From positions 1 to 11,359 of the forward strand of contig QIKS01000070.1 of NCBI GenBank assembly GCA_003233025.1: a stretch of DNA of 11,359 bases, written 5' to 3'. The notes under the pieces were generated by a model. It searched no databases. It was not told the origin of the DNA and saw nothing but the letters and a program-made list of their open reading frames with translations. Of this stretch, positions 5,191 through 11,359 are shown one piece after another. This stretch comes from Hellea balneolensis. GTDB lineage: Bacteria; Pseudomonadota; Alphaproteobacteria; Caulobacterales; Maricaulaceae. Position numbers and translations under genes: made by a program. The stretch's first letter is position 1. Each line of letters begins with the position of its first letter.

Positions 5191-6332
5191 AACCTATCGG
5201 TGTTTATATCCATTGGCCTTATTGCGCGCGGATTTGTCCTTATTGCGATTTTAATGTTTATAAAGATGATCCGGCGCAAGAACAAAATCTTGTGGCGGCA
5301 ATTCTGGACAGCCTTAAATATTGGCGGCAAAAATCCGGGCCGCGGGCTTTGGCCAGTGTGCATTTTGGCGGCGGAACCCCGTCTTTAATGGCGCCGGATA
5401 ATATGGCGAAAATCATTGACCTCGCCGTGCAGCTCTGGACGCCCGCCTCGGATTTGGAGGTCGGGTTGGAAGCTAATCCTAATGATATTTCGCTGGCGAA
5501 ATTACAAGAATGGCGCCGGGCCGGTATTGAACGCTTGTCGGTCGGGGTGCAAAGTTTTGATGACGCTGTGCTTGGGTTTTTGGGACGTGATCATAAGGGG
5601 GCTGGTTCGCATATTGCTCTTGAGCAGGCGACCAGCGTGATGGCGCGTGTTTCGGCGGATCTGATTTATGGCTGGCGCGGCCAGTCTGTGACCCATTGGC
5701 AAGACGAATTGGTGTCGGCGCTGCGGCTGGGTTTGAACCATATCTCTACCTATCAATTGACCATTGAGGAAAAGACCGCCTTTGCTCGGGCGCAAAGCCG
5801 GGGCGATGTGAAAACGGTTGATGATGATATGAGCGCTGATCTTTATGAAGCCGGACAGCAGGTTTTACAAGGGGCGGGTTTTCAGTATTATGAAATATCC
5901 AATGCGGCGTGCTTGAAAAGCCACCGTTCGCGACACAATCTTATCTATTGGCAAGGCCTGGATTATGTCGGCGTTGGCCCTGGCGCTCATGGACGTTTGA
6001 CACGGGACGGCCAGCGGTTTGCCACATTGGCCCCGTTAAAACCTGCAGGTTATATGGCCCGTAGCGCCCAAGAAAAATATCCGTTTTCGCCACAAACCGC
6101 CCTGAGCCCGCAAGCTTGGGCGCAGGAATATGTGTTGATGGGTTTGCGGATTAGCGACGGTATTTCCTTGACCCGTTACGAAAAGCTTTGCGCTCAAAAA
6201 TTGGCGCCAGAACCTATTGCCCAATTTGTCGCCGATGGTTTGCTCAGCCTTTGTGGCGACACAATAGCTGCTACTGCGGCAGGCCGCCTGGTTCTCGACC
6301 GATTGAGCCATGAATTGTTGAACGGGCCCTAA
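5187..6332 (+). CDS. hemW: HemW, radical SAM heme chaperone
   Basis: HemW binds heme and a [4Fe-4S] cluster and delivers heme to target proteins; it is related to, but distinct from, the oxygen-independent coproporphyrinogen oxidase HemN. In the 381-residue product the radical SAM cluster motif is C13-x3-C17-x2-C20, followed by DFNVY rather than the extra Cys of HemN (CxxxCxxCxC), which separates the two. Other marks: VHFGGGTPSL (58-67), LEANPNDIS, ERLSVGVQSFDD, DLIYGWRGQ (158-166), STYQLTIEE (187-195), a His-rich stretch ending RSRHNLIYW (247-255), YVGVGPGAHGR, and the C-terminal EYVLMGLRISDGIS. Length is normal. It overlaps rdgB by 4 nt at the start and the phosphate transporter gene by 4 nt at the end. 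Older annotation would call it a coproporphyrinogen III oxidase-like protein. Confidence 0.95.
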   Translation: MKPIGVYIHWPYCARICPYCDFNVYKDDPAQEQNLVAAILDSLKYWRQKSGPRALASVHFGGGTPSLMAPDNMAKIIDLAVQLWTPASDLEVGLEANPNDISLAKLQEWRRAGIERLSVGVQSFDDAVLGFLGRDHKGAGSHIALEQATSVMARVSADLIYGWRGQSVTHWQDELVSALRLGLNHISTYQLTIEEKTAFARAQSRGDVKTVDDDMSADLYEAGQQVLQGAGFQYYEISNAACLKSHRSRHNLIYWQGLDYVGVGPGAHGRLTRDGQRFATLAPLKPAGYMARSAQEKYPFSPQTALSPQAWAQEYVLMGLRISDGISLTRYEKLCAQKLAPEPIAQFVADGLLSLCGDTIAATAAGRLVLDRLSHELLNGP

Positions 6333-7897
6333 GGCAGCATCATGCCTCTGAGCATGAAGAACAAAGCGGCGGAAAGACATGCGGCGATGGGGACAGTGAA
6401 AATCCAGGCACCGATGATTTTATAGAGCATGGAGCGTTCAACCAATTTGGCTTTATAGGCTTTTTTGATACGCCGTCTTTCCCACCATGTGATTTCTTCG
6501 TCGCGGGCTTTTTGTTTCAGCTCGCTTAGAAACAGTTTCTTCTGCTTGAGGGAGCGGGCGTCAAATTCGGTGAGGAAAGCTTCGATACTGGCTTCGTCTT
6601 TATTTTCTTCTTCGCGCATATGGCGCCTGATTTTGTCGATCTTCTGATTGTAATCGGTATTGAGGTATTCACGCAAGAAACCAACGCCGAAAATCCCGCC
6701 AACGGCAATATGGGTTGAGCTAACTGGCAGGCCCAATTGAGAGGCGATGATGACGGTTATGGCGGCGGCGAGGGCGACGCAAAAGGCCCTGACTTTATCC
6801 AGCTCGGTAATTTCCGTGCCGACGGTTTTAATCAATTTCGGGCCGTAAAGAGCCAAGCCCGTTGCAATACCAATTGAACCGATGAGCATGACCCATAAAG
6901 GAATGGCCGCCTTGACAACGATCTCGCCCGCCCGGGCTGCTTCGTAAATAGCGGCCAGAGGGCCAATGGCATTGGCCACATCATTGGAGCCGTGGGCGAA
7001 GCTTAAAAATGCGGCGCTGACAATCAGCGGGATGGTAAACAGGCGGTCAATACCTTGCTTGCTGCCCTCTATATTTGCCGCCCGTTTGGTGATGATTGTG
7101 CGCACAATAATATAGAAAATAATGGCGGCGAGCAGGCCCAACCCCAAAGCCGTAGGCAAGTTGATTGTTATGATCTTCTTAAGGCCTTTAAGGATGATAT
7201 AGGTGGTAAAGACCCAGGCCATAATGCCGATGAGGATGGGCACGATTTTGACGGCTGCTGATTTCATATCCGTGCGGTATAAAACTGTGCGCTTGATGGC
7301 GTAAAGGAATGAGGCGGCGATAATACCGCCCATGGCAGGGGAAATAATCCAGCTGGCGACAATCTTTTGCACTTGATCCCAATCGGCAATACCCCAGCCA
7401 CCAGCCGCAATGCCGGCCCCCATAACCCCGCCAACAATAGAATGGGTGGTCGAGACGGGCGCGCCGATAAAGGTGGCGATATTGACCCAGATGGCGGCGG
7501 ACAACAAGGCGGCCAACATGACCCAGATAAAGGTGGATGTGTCCTGGATCATGGCCGGGTCGATAATGCCTTTTTTGATGGTATTGACCACGTCACCACC
7601 GGCGATAAGTGCGCCGCTGGCTTCAAAGATGACAGCGATAAAAATGGCACCGGTCAGGGTAAGGGCGCCTGCGCCCACTGCCGGCCCGACATTGTTAGCC
7701 GAATCATTAGCGCCAATATTAAGCGCCATATACCCCCCGACAATAGCCGCGATCAGCAGCAAGGTTGAATGGGTGCCGATGCCGCCGTAATTAGCATTAA
7801 CAAACAGGAAAATCAGGACTAAAAACCCGCCGGCGCAGAGCAATCTCAAAGCGTCATATTTGGTCAAACTGGCGCGCTTGGAAGATGGGTTTTGCAT
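6329..7897 (-). CDS. pit: PiT-family inorganic phosphate transporter (PHO4)
   Basis: A secondary transporter of the PiT/PHO4 family, which normally moves phosphate (as a metal-phosphate complex or with a cation) across the inner membrane. The 522-residue product shows the family's internal duplication: GANDSANNVGPAVG (62-75) and VSTTHSIVGG (148-157) in the first half, then HGSNDVANAIGP (302-313) and PVSSTHIAVGG (391-401) in the second. A long charged segment, about 409-489, rich in Lys, Arg and Glu, precedes the last membrane helix (about 492-515) and is probably cytoplasmic. I chose the ATG at 7897, with a weak AGCGGA upstream; a longer reading from a TTG at 7957 adds 20 non-conserved residues. 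No PhoB box or PhoU-like DUF47 partner is seen. Some PiT members carry sulfate (CysP), so the substrate is inferred. Its stop codon interlocks with that of hemW. Confidence 0.93.
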   Translation of the reverse strand: MQNPSSKRASLTKYDALRLLCAGGFLVLIFLFVNANYGGIGTHSTLLLIAAIVGGYMALNIGANDSANNVGPAVGAGALTLTGAIFIAVIFEASGALIAGGDVVNTIKKGIIDPAMIQDTSTFIWVMLAALLSAAIWVNIATFIGAPVSTTHSIVGGVMGAGIAAGGWGIADWDQVQKIVASWIISPAMGGIIAASFLYAIKRTVLYRTDMKSAAVKIVPILIGIMAWVFTTYIILKGLKKIITINLPTALGLGLLAAIIFYIIVRTIITKRAANIEGSKQGIDRLFTIPLIVSAAFLSFAHGSNDVANAIGPLAAIYEAARAGEIVVKAAIPLWVMLIGSIGIATGLALYGPKLIKTVGTEITELDKVRAFCVALAAAITVIIASQLGLPVSSTHIAVGGIFGVGFLREYLNTDYNQKIDKIRRHMREEENKDEASIEAFLTEFDARSLKQKKLFLSELKQKARDEEITWWERRRIKKAYKAKLVERSMLYKIIGAWIFTVPIAACLSAALFFMLRGMMLP

Positions 7898-8023
7898 AAT
7901 ATATCCGCTTAGTGCTTTATTCGCGCGGACTGTGCAATCTCTCAATCCAAGGGTCAATAGTTTTTAAACCCCGCCCCCTGATTTATTCCCTTGGTGTCTG
8001 GTTTGGGGTTTTGTGGGCTGAGC

Positions 8024-9442
8024 TTAAATGGCTGAGCCGCCAATGGTGATGTTGTCGATATACAGTGTCGGCTGACCCACGCCAACGGGGACGCTTTGAC
8101 CAGCTTTGCCGCAGACGCCAATGCCGGGGTCCAGTTTCATATCATTGCCAATATGTCTGATCTGGGTCAGGACGGTGGGGCCGTCGCCGATCAGGGTTGC
8201 GCCTTTGACTGGTTCTTCGATTTTGCCGTCTCGTACCCTATAAGCTTCCGTGCATTGAAAGACAAATTTTCCCGATGTGATATCCACTTGTCCGCCGCCA
8301 AAATTGGTTGCGTACAGGCCGTCTTTAAGTTCGGCCAGGATTTCTTCGGGCGGCATATTGCCTGCCGTCATGAAGGTATTGGTCATTCTGGGCATGGGGG
8401 CGTGGGCAAAATCTTCGCGCCGACCATTGCCAGTAGCAGCCTTGCCCATAAGCCGGGCATTAAGCCTGTCTTGCATAAACCCTTTTAAAATGCCGTCTTC
8501 TACCAATACTGTGCGCTGCGTGGGGGTGCCTTCATCATCAATGTTAAGGGAGCCGCGCCGCCCTTCCAAAGCGCCGTCGTCAATAATGGTGACACCGGGC
8601 GCGGCGATGCGCTCACCCATCATATTGGCAAATGCAGATGTGCCTTTGCGGTTAAAATCGCCCTCCAGACCATGCCCAATGGCTTCGTGCAACAAAACCC
8701 CCGGCCAGCCAGGGCCGAGCACAACATCCATCATGCCAGCGGGCGCGGGGACGGCGCGTAAATTTACCCGCGCGCCGCGCACGGCTTCATCGGCGACGGC
8801 CTTCCATTGCTCGGGGGCAATATAATTATCGTAAGACGCCCGGCCGCCGCTGCCTGCATAGCCGTTTTCCCGCCTACCGTCTTTTTCAAGGGTGACGGAA
8901 ATCGACAGGCGCACCAAAGGCCTTGCGTCGTCATAGCGCTCCCCGCCTGCGCGCAAGATAGCAATGGTGCGCCGTGTTGCTGACAGGCTGACGCTGACTT
9001 GAACAACCAGAGGATCCGCCGCGCGGCAATAGGCGTCTATTTCTTCTAAAAGTTCGACCTTGGGCGCAAATAAGGGATCGGCAATTGGGTCAATATCCGG
9101 GTAGAGCCGGATATTGGTGCGCGGCGGCGTTGCGCTTTGCACCGGTGTTGCGTGTCCGGATGTTGCCAAAGAGACGGCGCTGGCGGCGCGGGTTAAGGCG
9201 GCCACTGTCATGTCCGTGCCCTGGGCAAACCCGGTTGTCTCGCCGGCGACGCAGCGCAGGCCAAAGCCGCGTGTGGTGTCAAAGCTGGCGGTTTTTAACC
9301 GGCCATCATCAAATGTCAGGGCTTCGCTGGCACCGCGCTCCATGAACAGCTCCCCGTCATCGGCATTTTTAAGGGTTGCGTCGACGAGCCGCTGGGCTTG
9401 CTGCGCGTTTAATTCGCTGTCATCAAATACAAAGTCGGCCAT
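8024..9442 (-). CDS. tldD: TldD, metalloprotease subunit
   Basis: TldD is the catalytic partner of TldE (PmbA); the heterodimeric zinc protease degrades unfolded peptides through a tunnel and matures some RiPPs such as microcin B17. The product is 472 residues from the ATG at 9442. The zinc motif HEAIGH lies at 252-257 (His252, Glu253, His257), followed by GLEGDFNRKGTSAF. The third ligand is expected at Cys444 in GVCGKAGQSVPVG near the C-terminus. The N-terminal domain has the usual DDGELFMERG. I prefer 9442 to a GTG at 9457, which adds five residues; neither start has a good Shine-Dalgarno, the best being GTGGA ten bases before 9442. pmbA is not in the window. The 126-bp gap to the next minus-strand gene has no convincing terminator. 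The gene is divergent from coxB, a pairing I recall from other Alphaproteobacteria but with no known functional link. Confidence 0.96.
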   Translation of the reverse strand: MADFVFDDSELNAQQAQRLVDATLKNADDGELFMERGASEALTFDDGRLKTASFDTTRGFGLRCVAGETTGFAQGTDMTVAALTRAASAVSLATSGHATPVQSATPPRTNIRLYPDIDPIADPLFAPKVELLEEIDAYCRAADPLVVQVSVSLSATRRTIAILRAGGERYDDARPLVRLSISVTLEKDGRRENGYAGSGGRASYDNYIAPEQWKAVADEAVRGARVNLRAVPAPAGMMDVVLGPGWPGVLLHEAIGHGLEGDFNRKGTSAFANMMGERIAAPGVTIIDDGALEGRRGSLNIDDEGTPTQRTVLVEDGILKGFMQDRLNARLMGKAATGNGRREDFAHAPMPRMTNTFMTAGNMPPEEILAELKDGLYATNFGGGQVDITSGKFVFQCTEAYRVRDGKIEEPVKGATLIGDGPTVLTQIRHIGNDMKLDPGIGVCGKAGQSVPVGVGQPTLYIDNITIGGSAI

Positions 9443-9476
9443 AATTTGAAAATCCACTTAAAAAAATTAAATCTTT

Positions 9477-9515
9477 AGGGCTTTTGCCCGATTAATGGCT
9501 TGTCTTGCAAGCCCT
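9477..9515 (+). promoter_or_regulatory. Mutually exclusive hairpins in the tldD-coxB gap
   Basis: AGGGCTT (9477-9483) is an exact complement of AAGCCCT (9509-9515), which would close a large hairpin. The same bases can instead form two small ones: GGGC (9478-9481) with GCCC (9486-9489) over TTTT, and GGCTTG (9497-9502) with CAAGCC (9508-9513) over a 5-nt loop. The large stem cannot coexist with the small ones. If transcribed as coxB leader this could switch; it could equally be DNA-level dyads or chance. Confidence 0.35.
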
Positions 9516-9594
9516 AACCCCATATTTATGCACCACGATTATTAAAATGTGCGACAATGTGTCCGCAGGTTTTGGCTGCGCAAGCTTCGGATTT

Positions 9595-9612
9595 CGATTA
9601 TCTTTATAATCG
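9595..9612 (+). promoter_or_regulatory. Hairpin with embedded TATAAT upstream of coxB
   Basis: CGATTAT (9595-9601) and ATAATCG (9606-9612) form a perfect 7-bp inverted repeat around CTTT. The right arm, with the base before it, reads TATAAT (9605-9610), a perfect -10 hexamer 43 bp before the coxB ATG. I find no matching -35 at 15-19 nt upstream, so if this is the coxB promoter it probably depends on an activator or on an unusual sigma factor. No T-run follows, so it is not a terminator. Confidence 0.35.
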
Positions 9613-9653
9613 GCCCAGGCACCAGCAGGCTAAAGCATGAAAAGTGAGGGGAT

Positions 9654-10586
9654 ATGAAAATATCACGAATGGGATTGATCGGCGGTTTGATGGCATTGAT
9701 GGCCACAGGAACTGCCTACGGGACAAATAAAAACGGCCCGACCGACGGCGACATCGGTTTGCAGCGATCTGTGACCCCCGTTATGGATTCGGTCACAGCC
9801 TTTAACAATTTATGGCTGGTGCCCTTGATGGCTGTTATTGTCGTCTTTGTTATGGTGTTGATGATTTATATCATGGTGCGATTTCGCGAAAAGGCCAATC
9901 CCGAACCCTCGACCACCAGCCACCATACAGGATTGGAAATCGCCTGGACAATTATTCCGGTTATCATCCTTGCTGTTTTGGCGGCGCCCAGCCTCAAATT
10001 GCTGTATTTCCAGGACATTATCCCGGAGGCCGATTTGGTGGTCAAAGCAACGGGGAATACCTGGAATTGGGAATATTCTTATCCGGATTACGAAAACATC
10101 GATGCCTATATCTCCAATATTGTTGATGTGGAATTGGCAGAAAAAAGAGATGCGAATAATGTCGCCTTAACCCACAGCCAAATTATTGATAAAATTCAAG
10201 CCCGCCCTGACGGGCAACCGAAATTGGACGGACGGCCTTATTTGCTGGCCAGTGACGCGCCTTTGGTGGTTCCGGTCGACAGTGTTGTTAAAGTTCTGGT
10301 GACGTCCAACAACAATCTACACGCCTTTGCCGTACCGCAATTTGGCATTAAAATCGATGCCATACCGGGACGGATCAACGAAACCTGGTTTAAGGTCAAA
10401 ACGGGCGAAGAAGGCACATATTACGGACAATGCTCAGAGATTTGCGGTGTTCGTCATGCGTTCATGCCGATCGAGGTCGTGGTTGTCAGCAAGGTCGAAT
10501 TTAAGCGCTGGGCAGCCAATGGCGGTAGCTTTGAGACACAAATTTCACAAAATTCTGGCAGTGCAGTCACTGCCGGGCTTCAATAG
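9654..10586 (+). CDS. coxB: Cytochrome c oxidase subunit II (CoxB/CtaC)
   Basis: Subunit II accepts electrons from cytochrome c through the binuclear CuA centre on the periplasmic side and passes them to heme a in subunit I. The 310-residue product has a probable signal peptide (1-23, ending AYG), two membrane helices (about 53-75 and 95-117), and a periplasmic cupredoxin domain. The CuA ligands are complete: His223 in NNLHAFAVP, and Cys260, Glu262, Cys264, His268 and Met271 in CSEICGVRHAFM. IDAIPGR (244-250) is also conserved. The aromatic entry patch reads TWNWEYSYPDY (136-146), different from the usual HQWYWSYEYPD, with the tryptophans kept. A GAGGGG stands just before the ATG. The ctaD start follows the stop by 9 nt, so the two are one operon. 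Assignment is firm; electron donor and expression control are not visible. Confidence 0.97.
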   Translation: MKISRMGLIGGLMALMATGTAYGTNKNGPTDGDIGLQRSVTPVMDSVTAFNNLWLVPLMAVIVVFVMVLMIYIMVRFREKANPEPSTTSHHTGLEIAWTIIPVIILAVLAAPSLKLLYFQDIIPEADLVVKATGNTWNWEYSYPDYENIDAYISNIVDVELAEKRDANNVALTHSQIIDKIQARPDGQPKLDGRPYLLASDAPLVVPVDSVVKVLVTSNNNLHAFAVPQFGIKIDAIPGRINETWFKVKTGEEGTYYGQCSEICGVRHAFMPIEVVVVSKVEFKRWAANGGSFETQISQNSGSAVTAGLQ

Positions 10587-10595
10587 GGGGCCGAG

Positions 10596-11359
10596 ATGGC
10601 AAATTCATATAGTGATGACGGTAAGCCGGGCTTTTTTACGCGCTGGTTCTTTTCAACCAATCATAAAGACATTGGCACGCTTTATTTGATCTTAGGCTTT
10701 ATCGGCGGCATGGTCGGCGGATTTTTGTCCTTCATGATGCGCCTTGAACTGGGCGAGCCGGGGATACAGATATTCAGCAATCTCCATACTTATAATGTCT
10801 TTATCACCATGCACGGCCTGTTGATGATCTTCTTTATGGTTATGCCGATCATTATCGGCGGTCTGGGCAATTGGTTTGTACCCTTAATGATCGGGGCGCC
10901 GGATATGGCGTTTCCGCGCATGAATAATTTGTCGTTTTGGCTGTTGGCAATTGCGCTGATTTTGGGTGTTATCTCTATGTTTGTTCCGGGCGGTGCTGCG
11001 GGCAATGGATTTGGCGGCTCGTGGGTGATGTATCCGCCTTTGTCGACATCGGGCCATACGGGGCCGGCCTTTGATTTTCTGATTATGGGCATTGTCGCCG
11101 CCGGGTTTTCGTCGATTTTCGGGGCGATTAATTTCATCACCACCATCTTTAATATGCGCGCACCGGGCATGACCATGCATAAAATGCCGCTCTATGCCTG
11201 GAGTGTGTTGGTGACATCCTTCTTGTTATTGCTGTCCTTACCGGTATTGGCTGCGGCTATGTTCATGTTGTTTGCTGACCGGACAATGGGGACGGGCTTC
11301 TTTGATCCGGCCCTTGGCGGTGATCCCGTCATGTTCCAGCATTTGTTCTGGTTCTTTGG
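10596..11359 (+). CDS. ctaD: Cytochrome c oxidase subunit I (CtaD/CoxA), N-terminal part
   Basis: Catalytic subunit of the aa3-type proton-pumping terminal oxidase, in the inner membrane. The window holds the first 254 codons of a protein usually about 530-560 residues long. Visible: the amphipathic start with [11 protein letters not shown] (20-30), the first helix, His73 in TMHGLLMIF as the low-spin heme a ligand, [10 protein letters not shown] with Asn92, and [11 protein letters not shown] with Asp103 and Asn110. Numbered with a constant offset of 21, these match Paracoccus His94, Asn113, Asp124 and Asn131, so the D proton channel entrance is intact and the enzyme looks like the A family. 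The sequence stops at FWFFG, just before the expected HPEVYI with the key Glu, so the copper and heme a3 ligands cannot be checked. The Shine-Dalgarno AGGGGG overlaps the coxB stop. Confidence 0.97.
   Translation, partial: MANSYSDDGKPGFFTRWFFSTNHKDIGTLYLILGFIGGMVGGFLSFMMRLELGEPGIQIFSNLHTYNVFITMHGLLMIFFMVMPIIIGGLGNWFVPLMIGAPDMAFPRMNNLSFWLLAIALILGVISMFVPGGAAGNGFGGSWVMYPPLSTSGHTGPAFDFLIMGIVAAGFSSIFGAINFITTIFNMRAPGMTMHKMPLYAWSVLVTSFLLLLSLPVLAAAMFMLFADRTMGTGFFDPALGGDPVMFQHLFWFF

Noticed and set aside
5187..6332. hemW as oxygen-independent coproporphyrinogen oxidase HemN
   Set aside because: The cluster motif is CxxxCxxC followed by DFN, without the extra Cys of HemN, and the rdgB-hemW linkage and length fit HemW.
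7898..7957. Longer start for the phosphate transporter at a TTG (7957)
   Set aside because: Rare start codon and non-conserved residues; the ATG at 7897 gives a typical N-terminus.
7966..8011. AAACCCC...GGGGTTT pairing as a terminator after tldD
   Set aside because: The loop would be over 30 nt, and on the minus strand the right arm runs into an A-run instead of a long U-tract, so it is a poor terminator.
8277..8825. Plus-strand open frame (182 codons) opposite tldD
   Set aside because: It lies inside the catalytic region of tldD on the other strand and has low-complexity Ser/Pro/Arg composition typical of antisense frames in GC-rich codons.
1..11359. CRISPR array, tRNA, rRNA, insertion sequence or prophage genes
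   Set aside because: I saw no spaced direct repeats, no cloverleaf-like sequence in the gaps, no terminal inverted repeats with a transposase frame, and every long frame is accounted for by housekeeping or small-family genes.

Overview
The window reads as a chromosomal, largely housekeeping segment of an alphaproteobacterium of moderate GC. Two gene neighbourhoods support this. hrcA-grpE lies back to back with rph, with rdgB and hemW downstream, and tldD is divergent from the cytochrome c oxidase genes coxB-ctaD. I recall both arrangements as widespread in Alphaproteobacteria. The protein sequences also fit: CtaD can be numbered against the Paracoccus enzyme with a constant offset through its first metal and proton-channel residues. 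I cannot name an order or genus. There is no rRNA, tRNA, CRISPR array, insertion sequence, integrase or toxin in the window.

Layout. 1-575 (+) is the 3' end of an AI-2E/PerM-family membrane protein, closed by a strong, probably bidirectional terminator (598-630). A small two-repeat DUF1508 protein (675-1004, -) follows, with its own candidate promoter whose spacer is almost filled by a perfect 14-bp palindrome. Next come the heat-shock pair hrcA-grpE (1103-2835, -) and, divergently, rph (2924-3643, +). A two-gene minus-strand cassette, a DUF2975 membrane protein plus a YozG-like HTH regulator (3645-4464), stands between rph and rdgB. rdgB and hemW (4570-6332, +) overlap by ATGA. hemW then collides tail to tail with a PiT-family phosphate transporter (6329-7897, -). 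tldD (8024-9442, -) is divergent from coxB (9654-10586, +), which is followed after 9 nt by ctaD, cut by the window end. All gaps between genes are under 300 bp; the largest, 9443-9653, holds several hairpins.

How the genes relate. GrpE/HrcA serve protein-folding homeostasis, RNase PH trims tRNA 3' ends, RdgB cleans the nucleotide pool, HemW delivers heme, and CoxB/CtaD form the CuA and heme-copper core of the terminal oxidase. HemW and the oxidase meet in heme-dependent respiration, but they are in different transcription units here. Most of this is ordinary. The items most worth a second look are the XRE/DUF2975 cassette set against the direction of the rph-rdgB-hemW genes, the palindromes placed in promoter-like positions (1066-1079 and 4481-4492), the possible leaderless start of hrcA, and the structured coxB leader. 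I did not find a clear undescribed multi-gene system.
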